A stretch of 64,000 nucleotides of DNA, from NCBI GenBank assembly GCA_027422505.1, contig JAPQWV010000362.1, forward strand, positions 124,001 through 188,000, read 5' to 3'. This document shows positions 21,602 through 33,325 of the stretch, one piece after another. Under the pieces are notes generated by a model. It ran no database searches. It was given only the letters and a program-made list of their open reading frames with translations, and had not been told where the DNA came from. This stretch comes from Craterostigma plantagineum. Lineage: Eukaryota > Streptophyta > Magnoliopsida > Lamiales > Linderniaceae. The number at the start of each line of letters is the position of its first letter. Position 1 is the stretch's first letter. A program made the translations under genes and the position numbers.

Positions 21602-24600
21602 TCAGCGCTTTCCGGCGGCGGCAGTCTTTCTCCCCTGAGGCACATTGTCCTCATCATCAGAAGCAATATCTCCATACTCCCACATGCCGAGCCTCTTCTT
21701 ACGAGCTTCAGATTGATGCTTGTCCAATTCTTCCAACGCCTGCTGCCTATCCTTCGGCTCCCACCTTCTCGCCTTCTCCAGGCGAGCGAGCCCTTCCTGA
21801 AAAATTTACACGTTGCTCGATTTATACAAATTAAATTCGACTCACAAAAACAGGAGCGTGCATACGATGGGTCACGGGGAAAGATTGAGTACAAGTTTAT
21901 GGGAAGAACCCTAACCTGTAGCATTATAGAGTTGATGCTGACGTCATCAGCTTCGGGGTCGATCAGAACCACCATGAATACGGTGCCAGTTCCCTGGCCC
22001 TTCACCTTCCCAGCCGATGTGTCTTTTTCTTCGACCACAGCCTTGAATTCCTTATCACTGCGTAGTATGAGCTCAGCCAAGCGTACGGCTGCTTCTTGAC
22101 CATAGTCGTCGTTCAAGTCTGGGACCTTGAGGTATGCCAGGCTGCAGAGCTGAGCCAGGCCGGGCCCACCAGAGACCGATGGGTCGAGTGGGTGCAGCTT
22201 ACTGTATGGGACGGTTTCTTGATTACCGTAGTCAACATAGAACACCTCAAACTCGTCGTTTGGAGAAGTAACAGCACCACGAGGAGCATTCACGATCTTT
22301 GAATGAGAAGACCCAAAGGCAGTTAAGACAAAAGAAAACAATAGCAGTTTCAGAAGTTAAGTAAGAATTACTCGTTCTTTAGTTGAACTGATACTAGGAT
22401 GTATTAGTTATATTACCATTGCCCGGTTCCAGGAGTTATCGAAGCTAAAACGAGCCAGGACAAGATCGCCCTTCTTAGGATTGAAGGTGCCGATGACAGG
22501 AGCATCTTGAATGCTTAAAGACGCCAACTGCTTTTGCAGGGTGGCCACTTTCGAATCATCAGCTGACTGAACATAGAATTTGCCACCTCCAAGAACTTCG
22601 GTGACAATTGCCTGAGAAATCAGAAAAGGCAATAAGACAAAAGCACGTCGAGTGAAATGGCATCGTCCTTTTTTACGACAAGCATACCTTGAACACCTCT
22701 TTCTTCCTCCTCTCGGCTGTTGAGCTTGAACCGTTACTAGCTTCCTCCCCTTCAACGTAATTCTCCCATATCTGTTGAATCGAAAATGTGACTAGAAAAC
22801 TGTTGGGAAAATGATGACTAAGGAAATCTCATTAGGTCCACTTGCCTTCAACTTCTTCTGCTTCGCGGATTGCTCGGCTTGAACAAGAAGATGAGCATCA
22901 GGGATCCTATCGAGGCCGAAGGAAACTTGAAGCCTTGCCAATCCAGCTTCTAGAAGCGGTATCGCAACATTAGTCTTGGAATCCCATAGAGTTCCCAAGA
23001 AAGTACCAGTTCTATCAACTGTTTCTACTTCAATCTGAACCGCAACAAGGATCAGGTACGGCGATGAGCTTTTAAAAAGGAAAACAACAGCGAACTAACT
23101 TGAATCTAGGATAACAGTACCTCAACATCCCTCTGCATTATCTTACGCCTCATGAAAGCGATAGCTTCTTCAGAGTAGGGCTCTTCACGTCCAGGGCATC
23201 TAACCCCCGAAAGTGAAAAGGCAATACTGCACGTCGCTTTGGGTATTTCTATCTTGTAGCGATGACCACTGAGAACGTAATCGACTATAGCAGTCATCCT
23301 CCTGTTTCGTTGCAGAAACGGCAAGAAGTCTTTGGCTTTCTTAGCAGGAGCCTAAGTGTTAAGAGTACATTACAGCTCTTATCATAACAAACGGCATAGA
23401 TTTGAGAAAAACCGAAAAAAGTGAACATAACTAACCGTTAGAAGGTCTGTGAGGTGCCTCACGGGAGGATCTTTAGCTGAATGCATACCCTTCTTACCAG
23501 AAATTGCACGAGACTCGGCAGAGAGCAGAGCATCATAATAGTTGGACCTCTCCTCGAAATCCCGATGCCTAACAACAGTAGCAAAGCCACGGGCAACTAA
23601 TAATTCAGCAATATTAGTCCCCGCCTGATTTTGGCTGCTGGCACCAGAAGCAGAAGTATCACTGTCCTTCGATGGGTTAACAAGAAATACAGATCCAAAA
23701 TCCATAACTCTTGTATCAGCGGGCCCAGAGCCAGTCCCTGCTCCATCTCCCAGACTTACTTTCCTGGAATACTCCATTGAGACGTTCACCTGAGGAGATG
23801 CATGTGTGAAGAGATCGGTGAAACTAAACCAATGGAAGTGAAATAATGATAGAGAAATAATGTAATCATACTTGACGTCCTATCAAGCGCGTTCTCAAGA
23901 ACTCCTTTGCCTCACGAGCATAAGGATCGGGTTTTTGATCTCTACGAGGATTCCCCATCTTCGGACCCCTTATGCTCGAAAGGTTGACTCGTCGCTCCGC
24001 AGATGGATCTCCAAAAGGCAAAGAATCGTCTGCAACGATGATACAGTCTGCGCTTGCGACTTCAATGACCTGCCGAATATAAAAACAATGTTAATATCAG
24101 TTATAAAGAGACAGAGTATGAACAGCTAACTCAAGAAAAGAGATTACTTTTCCAGTAAAGTTTTGGTCATGGATGGCCTTTGAGTTGGTTTCAGGGGGAA
24201 CATAATTTGTCCAAATTTTCACGCGACTCTTCTTTGCTTGTAGTTCAGCACTCTTTAGCTTTCTTCTAACATCATCCTCCAGCAAGCTTGCACTCCACTC
24301 CACGTATTTAGCCAAACCCTTCAAAATACCAGCAGAAAGGACAAAATGAAGACAATGTTTGATAAACAAAGACAAGAAATTAGCCAGAAATACACAGAGC
24401 AGCATATGAAAATGCAAGGTGGAAACCTAAACAGAATAATATACAGCACAACTTCCCCCAATAATATGGGAAAAAGGCCTACAATGAACTTATCATCATA
24501 AAAAGGAAGCCCCATACTCACATGTTCTTATTTCTTGTGTCGCCCAAGGGAATATCAAAAAAATGTCAAGTCCTAGAGGATGAATATACTTACATTCTCA

Positions 24601-26360
24601 ACAAGTTCCAGTGCCAAGTCCTTAGCTGATTCACCATCGGGATAGTATACAGAACCAGTCAGATTGCTGAACTTATCAACACCTTCTAATACGATCCTCA
24701 CCTGCAACCCACATGTTCAATATATTTTCTTTTCTGGTTAGAAACAGGTTAAAAAGAAATTTCTCCGTCTTTTACTTAACAGTACACTCACATCTCTGTG
24801 CAATACACGAACTTCAGTGAAATGTTTGGCTTCCCTTCCGAAAGGATCGGCAGGAACCTCAGCCATAGATGCAGATGAAGCAGCGACTCTCTGTGCTGAT
24901 GTCAGGGGTCCACGGGACTCAGTTGCAGAATCTCCATTTTGCTCGTTTGATGCCACATCAGCAATAACGACGGCTTCTGGTGCAGCCCTTCTTCCTGCAG
25001 ATGGTGCCTGGTTTGAAACAACATAAGAACACTGCTTACGATAAAATATGGCGAAAAATCCAATTAAACATGAGAGAAGAGAATTACCTGGATCCCAGCA
25101 ACAAACACTTGTACATATTGAAAATCGGGAAGCAGGTACACGCGGATGGTGCTTCCATCACGAACTTGGTCCACAACAGCCTCCAAAGGACTCCCTTTCT
25201 TTTTTGCCAGAAGCGCCACAGCATCAAAATTACCTGGATCGCTAACAGCTGAAGGAGGCAAGCTTCTAATCGAAGCCTCAGCAGCACCAGGAACCTATAT
25301 ACAAAGCAATAACAGGTATAGTATAATCAATTCTCCATTTTGCGATTTGCATATCATCGTTTATAATCATGACCCAGAATAGATTTTATATATTATTTCG
25401 TGAACAAGAATTGATCCAGTGTTTGCATCTTGTGGAGAGATACATATGCTAACAAGACAAAAGATCGAAGAATTTCCCAGACCGTGCTCCAGCGACCAAG
25501 ACCTTTCTGCTTGGCCTCCTCTTCGAGTTGCAGTAACTTTGCCAAGACGGGACTGGCTTCTCCTTTCTGAGAACCTTGGTCCCTAACCTGCAGAGATAGA
25601 AAAGAGTATTCAAAATTGTAAATGAGAGAAGGCCGAATAATACGGCACAAAAGAAAATGACCAATAGAAGATCGACCTTTGCCCATCCTGCGGCAACAAC
25701 GAGCAGCGCCACATTATCTTCGCCCAGGAAGACAGAGCCGAACTCCCTGTTAATGGAGGGCACAGTGTAGTCCACTCTAAATGTGACCTCCTAAACATGA
25801 TAAAGAAAACAGTAAATATACCAGATTATAATGATACAATGTGAAACATTGAAAGGAATGTATTAAGCAGATAGAGAATCCCACCTTTCCAATACACAGC
25901 TTCCTTAGATATTCTCTGCTGTCCCAAGCGAAGGGCTCGTCTACCCCACCTCGCCGGGGAGCCTGTCAAGGGAAACAAGTTAATTTCCATCGACCAGAAT
26001 AATAAAAACCTTCATGTTTAGCACATTAGAGAACACAGCAAACATAACTTACACATCACTAAACTTCAAGAAGAAAAACTATGTAGCATATTGCAAAAAG
26101 TAATGAAAAAAGACAATAAATATTTGTAACTGATGAAAGTAATTTCAGATTGCTACCAATTGTATGGCATGATATACAAAGTATGAAAAGAGTAGAGAAA
26201 AGGAACAAACCAATTTGGGAGCCATAAGAGAAGACAAAGTTATGGTCTTCTCAGGCGGAATTTCCGCCTTGGTATTTCCCATAATGAGTAGGCTATCCCC
26301 AGAAGGGACGGCCTTCACAGTACCTCTAAGCCATCTTTTGTCCGATGCTGTTGAAGCCAT
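21602..26360 (-). CDS. TSN: Tudor-SN (tudor staphylococcal nuclease)
   Basis: A Tudor-SN of close to 980 residues, an RNA-binding stress-granule and P-body scaffold that in Arabidopsis supports stress tolerance and mRNA stability. It begins MASTASDKRWLRGTVKAVPS. Four staphylococcal-nuclease-like repeats follow (SN1 GDSLLIMGNTKAEIPPEK; SN2 VRDGSTIRVYLLPDFQYVQV; SN3 ASADCIIVADDSLPFGDPSA; SN4 FLQRNRRMTAIVDYVLSGHR), then the Tudor domain (KKGDLVLARFSFDNSWNRAM ... FEVFYVDYGNQETVPYSKL) and a last SN-like part ending QGRKTAAAGKR. Tudor aromatic-cage residues (F, Y, Y) and the N of the YGN motif are present. About 16 exons join in frame. The start follows a long leader intron. Nothing appears broken. 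Confidence 0.95.
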
Positions 26361-26380
26361 GTCAACAGCGAAATCTGCAA

Positions 26381-27700
26381 AAATAGCTATGTCAATCAGA
26401 CAACAAACATCTGAAGGGAGGAGTTTTCCTTTCATTGATTTTTTCAAAAATATTTCACATTGGTTTATAATGTTTCTGATTCTGGAAGTAACGCTCTCAA
26501 AAGTAATGTGTGATCTCATGCACAAATAAATGCTGAAAAATATCCATGAACGACATATTAATTATCCAAATTAAGCTACATGATACGACGATGATTTATC
26601 GTCAAGAACATATAGGCTACGTGGCAAAAAGGTCACACCTTTATTACGGTAATCAAGCAAGCTCAAGTTCATCAAACAAAAAAACACATGGCTAACCGTA
26701 AAAAAGGATTAGCTATTACCAAGATACCAAAAAAGTTCAAATAACGAATACATGTCAAGGAGATCAAATGGAAGAAAAAATAACGAACAGATCCATATAA
26801 TCAGATACAAAGAGCCTTACTCATCAAAGGAGATCACATTAATGAACAACGCTTCTCCCACATTAACCCATGATCAGATACACATAACACTTGATCAATT
26901 AATTAGCTACCATTCCAAAGATTCAAAATCCACACAGAAAACTCAGGCAATCGGCTGCTTGGAAAAAACGGTCACGCCTTTGTTACCGTAATTAAGCAAG
27001 CTCAAATTCAAAAGCGATTAACGACTAACGAGATTCCATTAAAAGAAACCCATTAGCTCAAATCACAAACAAATGTCAGAGAGGTCATAAGTAAGCATCA
27101 CACAGACAGATCCATGAAATCAAGATTAATAACCGAAGCTTCTCACACATCAAAAGCAAAACAGATATAAATCCCGCATCAATGAACAACGATTCTTCCA
27201 CATGATCATAAATCATAAAGATATAAACTTGGCTGCAATTCAATTAACTACCATTGCGAAGATTCAAATTTCACACAAAAAAACTCACGCCAAACCACAC
27301 AAGCAAACACGAAAAGGGTCCAATTGGCTTACATATAAAAAACGCAAACCACCACATAGAACATCAAATCAACATCCCACAGACACAGATCTGAGCCTCA
27401 AACGCAAATCCTCAGCTCAATTACACATAAAGAACATAACAAAGGCCTCAATTCGCACATGCATTCACAAAACGAGCTAGAAACAACAGAGATCTGCATA
27501 GGCTTACCCAGAAAATCTGCTTTTGACCGGGTTAAACGAAAAAGCCCGAGAAGATCGAGCTGATCAGATGCTGAATTTCCACCTCAATTAAGATGAGTTC
27601 ATCAAAATTGAATCGAGCTATCAGAAATGAACGGAAGAGAAGCTATTATTTTATTCTCAATCAATTTGAATAGAAGCAAACAGGTCGGCGGCGGATCAGA
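26381..27700 (-). other. Tudor-SN 5' UTR with about 1.1-kb leader intron
   Basis: On the minus strand a non-coding first exon (about 27700-27518) ends CTGG before a GTAAGC donor, and the matching acceptor TTTTTGCAG is just before ATTTCGCTGTTGACATGG at 26381. The intron is AT-rich. Two related blocks within it share GGTCACACCTTTATTACGGT / GGTCACGCCTTTGTTACCGT with AATCAAGCAAGCTCAA / AATTAAGCAAGCTCAA (about 26630 and 26970), so part of the intron is duplicated. Long leader introns often raise expression of plant housekeeping genes. Confidence 0.6.
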
Positions 27701-27727
27701 AGCGTACCATGAATGTGTGTGCACCGC

Positions 27728-27740
27728 TATTTATATAGGT
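27728..27740 (-). promoter_or_regulatory. TATA box of Tudor-SN
   Basis: The minus strand reads CCTATATAAATAG, about 30 bp upstream of the inferred leader start near 27700. Further upstream lie three CACGT-core motifs (GCCACGTCAT at 27986, CACGTGGC at 28019, CCACGTCA at 28043), which resemble bZIP-type ABRE/G-box or UPR-type elements. Confidence 0.55.
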
Positions 27741-28059
27741 GGGGTGAAAAGGGGGTGTGCTGATGTTGGTGAAGTACTCAACACTTGTCCGAAAATTACA
27801 ATATTGCCCACTGTACCTAAAAGATATTTACCCTTTTTTTCCCATTTCAGTTCTCTGATCGTTATCTCAACTCTCATGAAATGGCTCGAAAATAGAAAAT
27901 GACGTTTTTTTTTTTTTTGCTAATTGTTATCAATTTCCAACGTTGATAATGACGGAGAGATGCTGGCTCGGACCAGTAGGGTTCTGCCACGTCATCCCTA
28001 CAACCATTAGCAGCTGAACACGTGGCAATGTGGGCCATAGGTCCACGTCAGCGCCACAG

Positions 28060-29548
28060 AGGTTTGTTGATGTGATGGCTGGCAATATGGAACTATAATG
28101 GTCTTATGTGAAGATATTTTGCTAGGGTTTTAAGAAAACTTGAAAGGCGAAGACGAAAGGTGAGGGCGCGAAATTTGAAAATTTGCACGTCGTAGCGCCG
28201 TATTTTCAGTTATAACCGATTTCGAATACGATTTAAAGTTTCGGTTTCGATAAAGCGTTTAGGCGAAACGAAATTTATGAGACTTTCCGGAAGCGGTTTT
28301 CTTTATAGTTTCGAAAACTAAATGTTGCAATAGCGTACTTTCGTAACTACGTTGTATCGATTCAAAAAACAATCCCGGGATAGTTAGGGCAACGTATCGC
28401 CATTTTTTTCGAGGTTTCTCATTACTAATAAATGAACGACGGCTTTATGTTGGGCCTGGCCCAATAACTTGGGCCAGTTCAAATCATCGTTTGCCTCTCG
28501 CTAAGTGTTTCTTTTGAAGCTAATCTAATTAGTGTTGATTGATTTAATATAACCATGACTTTTTTCTTGACAAGTTATTGAAAATTTATCTAATTGACGT
28601 TTGTAGCAAGTTCTTGAAGCTAATATAATACTTAGAGTCAACATATTTAATAATGCTCCATTTATTAATAAAACACCTGATCCGGTTATGTATTGATGAT
28701 TCATCACTTTATATGATATGTATGATGTTTAATTTTTTTATTCTCCTTCGTTTTTTTTCATATGGTTGACTTACGGTAGGGAGGAATGTGGGAACTGATC
28801 TGTAACCTTTGAAATGTAATTAATGACTATATGACTTGTGTTGTCATTCATTTCATTTGAATATCTATTGCAAGTCTTCTAACACGGTTCTACATTAAAC
28901 CAATCAACCGAGTGGTCTTATGATAATATAATATTCATGAAAACAATCTGTCTAGATGCAGAAATGAAACAATTTTAATTATATACAATGCAGAATTTTT
29001 TTACTTCTTTTAACTAATGTTCCTTTTCCCAGTCGTCTTCTTCATCTATTATAAATATGGAGCATATTCTCAATATATGCAAGCTTTCCAAATAAAGAAA
29101 GACCATTATGCTTTAACTATGAAAATGTACTTGGCTCATACTTGTCTTGGTCTTCTTTTATGTATCTAAATATATGTTCGTTCATAAGGTGGTCGTTGCA
29201 AATGGTAGTATATAAATCTCTGTCTTGGACAATATTATATATAATATTAAAAGACAGCATTTCCTAGAAGTTTTAGATAAAGAGCTTGGAAGCTCCATAA
29301 GTTGTCTTAATTAAATTTGTAATAAATTGTTGTTAAGAATTATTACAAAGTCTTTGAAGTAAGCCGAAACACGCCATGGATTTCAATTGACAAGCGCGGA
29401 ACTTGAACAAGTCTTCGACGTCAAGATTATCAAAACGCATAGATATGTAATCCCATGGACGTACGCTACGCCTATAAAAACAAGCCAGAGATCATCAGTT
29501 AACTGAAAACCTCTCAAGCAATAACGAGCTTATTATAGACGACATATC
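28060..29548. other. intergenic region upstream of Tudor-SN and the RBR gene
   Basis: No gene recognised. 28110-28400 is AT-rich but unusually dense in CG dinucleotides. At 28450-28475 are TTGGGCC, GGCCCAA and TTGGGCC, close together. 28700-29450 is plain AT-rich DNA. Confidence 0.35.
29473..29480 (+). promoter_or_regulatory. TATA box of the RBR gene
   Basis: TATAAAAA lies 69 bp before the ATG at 29549, giving a short leader of about 40-45 bases. Confidence 0.55.
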
Positions 29549-30415
29549 ATGGAGATTATTACATCAATCTATGATGCATTCGATCATGCTTTTTATCTAA
29601 CCGAATCCATATACAACGAACAGCTTCAGTCCCAAGAAACCCTAATAAACGACATATCTTGTACTTCTTCTTCTTCTTCCTCTTCGACAGTTTTCTGCGA
29701 AATCTGCACCGAAGACAAGCACAAGTCTGAGATGTTCGAAATCTTGGGATGCCCTCATTTATTCTGCTCCATTTGCACTTCCAAATACGTTGAGTACAAA
29801 CTTCGAGAAAACATTATCCACATCAAATGTCCTAACGAAGGCTGTCACAACGTGATAAAACCTCACTCCTTGAAAAGCATAATACCAAAAGCCATCGTCG
29901 AAAGATGGGAAGAAAAGGTCATAGAATCTGAGATCATCGCTTCCCAGAAAGTCTACTGCCCTTACAGCGATTGCTCAGAGATTCTAGTGAACGACGAAGG
30001 CAGTGAGGAATCTGGGATTTTACTGAGAGAATGCGAATGTCCCAATTGCCATAGATTCTTCTGTGCACAGTGTAAGGTGCCTTGGCATCAGGGACTAAAT
30101 TGCAAAGAGTTTGTAAGATATGATCGAACGAAGAGAGAGAACGAAAAGCTGAGCTCGCTCGCGAAAGAAAAGAAGTGGACCAAGTGTCCTAATTGCAAGG
30201 TTTTTGTGGATAGAATCGATGGCTGTATTCACATCACTTGCAGGTGAGAATGAATTTTCGTTTTCGCCCGTTGGAATCTTTGTTCTAATTTTTCTTTTAA
30301 AGAACCTCATGTCATGAAAAGATTCGATGATTAATATTGCAGGTGCAAGTTCGAGTTCTGTTACATTTGTGGATGTAAATGGAACGAGACTCATTGGACA
30401 AGATGTCAAAAATAG
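29549..30415 (+). CDS. RBR-type E3 ubiquitin ligase (RING1-IBR-RING2)
   Basis: A 255-residue RBR E3 ligase, probably of the plant RSL1-like group. Two exons: 29549-30243 and 30343-30415. A Ser-rich stretch (SCTSSSSSSS, 37-46) precedes RING1 (CEICTEDKHKSEMF ... CPHLFCSICTSKYVEYK ... CPNEGCHNVI, 50-102). IBR follows (CPYSDCSEIL ... CECPNCHRFFCAQCKVPWHQ, 137-187) and RING2 (KCPNCKVFVDRIDGCIHITC, then CKFEFCYICGCKW, 212-245). The predicted catalytic cysteine, nine residues after the second RING2 cysteine, is Cys226 in DGCIH. All metal ligands I can place are present. In RSL1-like proteins this layout ubiquitinates ABA receptors, but the target of this one is unknown. The protein is short and lacks a C-terminal membrane tail. 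Confidence 0.9.
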
Positions 30416-31880
30416 GATTTTTATTATTGAAGGAATGGTATTTGGGAAAATTGTGTTGCATCTCGCTCATTGATCTAATTATTGTGTTTTTATTGTACAT
30501 AATGAATAATTATCGGAGTAGTCCCATTTGATCAGCATAGTTTATCCATGGGATTTATGTTGATATGTAATGATATAGTTAGTTTTTCCATGTTTTCTTT
30601 TTTGACTTCGAATATCATTCTTTATTGATATGATCTACGTACGAATGCCCTATTTTGACTTACACAAAGTCTTATATGATCGGTTATATATCATCGACTG
30701 ACGTGCCATCATCACCAGGATATCTGATAGGTTATGTGACTGACCATTAATATCTTCTAACAAGAGATTTAGAAAACAATATTAGCGTAAATTGGTCACT
30801 GACCACATTTTTTTTACTATATATATATATACATACTTCGTCACCCAAATTTGTAACTATATACATACTTAATGATCTAGTTTTGTTACTATATACATAC
30901 TTAGTCACCTAGTTTTATAACTGATCAACATGTGACCCGAAAATAAAAAATGTTTTACTTAAAAGGTTAAAAATAAATGACAAAGTGGCGAACGGCTAAT
31001 AGCTACCCTTCGAAACACACATTGATTGACACACAAAGCTTCTCTCCTTCTCTTACTCTTAGGACAAGGGCCTACTTATTTGTAATTATTGTATAAAATT
31101 ATTAGACTATGTTTGATAGTGCGTTGTGTTAGTGGGATTTTTATAGAATTTATTTAATTTATTTTCAAATTAAGGGACACATACAACTTACAAGTATGGG
31201 GTGGCCATAATATAAATATAATATAAATGGAGTTGGTAATCGGGTCAACGTATAATAGAAATTTTCATCTACTATCTTTCTTTGAAAGATTTATCCATTG
31301 AAATATATTTTTCATGAAATTACAATTATAAAAAATCTAAGTTAAAAACCTGTTTATTAAAGGTGAATCTATAGAAAAATATCCAATTGGATAAAATTTT
31401 TACACATAGGTACCCATTGCGTACCTTCCTTTGTGTATATTGCGTACCATAACACGTTGATATAGAGTACCTAAATATAGCATACGTTGTACATACGGCA
31501 TACATGTGTGTTACATAGGGCGTATCTAAATATAGCATACGTCGTACCACTTTATGTTATATAGGGTACCCAAATGTGTTGATATATGATACCCAAATGT
31601 GTTATATGGGGTACTTTCGGGGATCGGGTACCTATGTGCAAAAAATTTATTCTGTTAGGTACTTACATATAAAAAAATCCTAACATCATTACAAGTTTTT
31701 ATCTAAATAGGTACTTATGTGCAAAAAAGACCCCTTTATTAAAGCTTATATACATTATCTTCCCCTCGGCCCTCACCACAAACTCTCCACAAAAACACAT
31801 AAAAAATTCCAAAATCCCAGTGATCTTGCTTGTGTATGTGAGATATATATTTTAGCTTGTGAGAATTTTTCGTTCGCACC
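30416..31880. other. intergenic, with small repeats
   Basis: No gene recognised. 30818-30925 has about three imperfect copies of a 33-36-bp unit containing TATATACATACTTAGTCACC. 31370-31680 is a GGTACC-containing inverted-repeat element described separately. Confidence 0.4.
31376..31680. mobile_element. small inverted-repeat (MITE-like) element, GGTACC-rich
   Basis: ATAAAATTTTTACACATAGG at 31393 is answered in reverse by CCTATGTGCAAAAAATTTAT at 31631. Between them, GTACC units recur at spacings of about 20-30 bp. No coding sequence. Outer ends and target duplication are not resolved. Confidence 0.4.
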
Positions 31881-33010
31881 ATGGAAGCTTTCGAAGGTTA
31901 GTACCATACATTACAATCGATTTTTTAGGTCGATCATCGCGTGAAGGTTCAAAAACCTATATTTTGTTGATTATAATCGTTTTTGTGTGAAACCCTTTTC
32001 TTCTTATGATGATATAATAACGACCCTTCAATTTTCTTGGAACCGTTGATGTGCAGTCGATGGATCCCAAGAAGAAATTCTGCTATCAGTGGAGGCCGAA
32101 ACCGACATGAAAATGGAGGTGAGAAACCTCACAAGGGTTTCAGACAAGGATGTAAGGATACTAAACAAAGTGAGCTTAGACATCCCCAAAGGCGTAATCG
32201 TAGGCGTGATTGGCCCCAGTGGAAGCGGCAAATCGACGCTTCTTCGAGCCCTCAACCGCCTATGGGAGCCCAACGCCGGCACCGTGTTCTTGGACGGTGT
32301 CGACATATGTAAGATCGACGTCCTCAACCTTCGCCGGAAGGTGGGCATGCTCTTTCAGCTCCCAGTTATGTTCGAAGGTAACAAAAAAGAAAAAAATTAA
32401 AAAAGCGATCTTTTTCTTCATATAAACAGTGTATTATTATTCTCTACAATTCTTGATTTTTTCAGGCACAGTTGCAGACAACGTTCGATATGGGCCGCAA
32501 CTAAAGGGTAAGAAATTGAGTGATGATGAGGTGCTAAAGCTATTGGCCCTCGCAGATCTCGACCGTTCATTCTACGACAGGCCAGGCGGGGAATTATCGG
32601 TTGGTCAAGCTCAGCGAGTGGCTCTTGCAAGAACCTTGGCTAACCAACCCGAGGTGAAGAAAACTCTCTTATTAATTACAATCGAGAATGCAAAGAAAAC
32701 AAAGCTGCATTTTTTTATGTGATCTAGTTTCATTGTGTTTCTTTTTCGATGGAAGGTTTTGGTCTTGGATGAGCCCACGAGCGCACTGGATCCTATATCG
32801 ACGCAGAACGTCGAAGATGTCCTTGTGAAGCTGAAGAAAGAACAAGAGATGACTGTAATAATGGTGTCTCACAGCATTAATCAGATACAAAGGATTGCTG
32901 ACATCATTTGCCTCCTCGTCGATGGAGAGATTGTAGAGATTCTGAAGCCCGATGAGCTCTCTCAGTCGAAGCATCCCATGGCAATTAGGTTCCTACAGCT
33001 TAGCTCTTGA
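31881..33010 (+). CDS. ABC transporter ATPase, ABCI17 / STAR1-like
   Basis: A 259-residue stand-alone ABC ATPase. Exons are 31881-31896, 32057-32377, 32466-32653 and 32756-33010. Walker A is GPSGSGKST (58-66), the Q-loop is in LFQLPVMFEG, the signature is LSVGQ (156-160), Walker B is LVLDEP (177-182), and the switch His is in MVSH (214). The full sequence matches plant ABCI17, orthologue of rice STAR1, which pairs with the membrane protein STAR2/ALS3 to form a bacterial-type transporter for UDP-glucose-like substrates in aluminium tolerance. That role is inferred by similarity. The first coding exon is only 16 bases. There is no membrane segment, as expected. Confidence 0.92.
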
Positions 33011-33325
33011 TCATATAATTATGGATGCGGTGTGCATAGTGTTGCGAAGATAAGGGTGCAATCTGCAAATACTGTATATGAAGTAAGGCATGCGAGTTTG
33101 TAGAGACGAGTCCTTACCCCTTGCAGAGACCCAATGATAAATAATGTAATAACATAGTTATCTTCAGTAACAATTAAGCATAGACAGTGTGATCATGGAA
33201 GAGCTCGCATGAATAGAACTCTTGCTGCAAAAGGATTCCCAGAAAAGTAAGCTATTTACGGTTCGAAAAGGAGACAAACGGGCGAGTTGATTGCGAAATT
33301 CATGATCGACGTAATGATCGCTTCT

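Noticed and set aside
26752..27480. Plus-strand frames in the Tudor-SN leader intron
   Set aside because: AT-rich, low-complexity translations without domain or splice support, opposite a well-supported intron.
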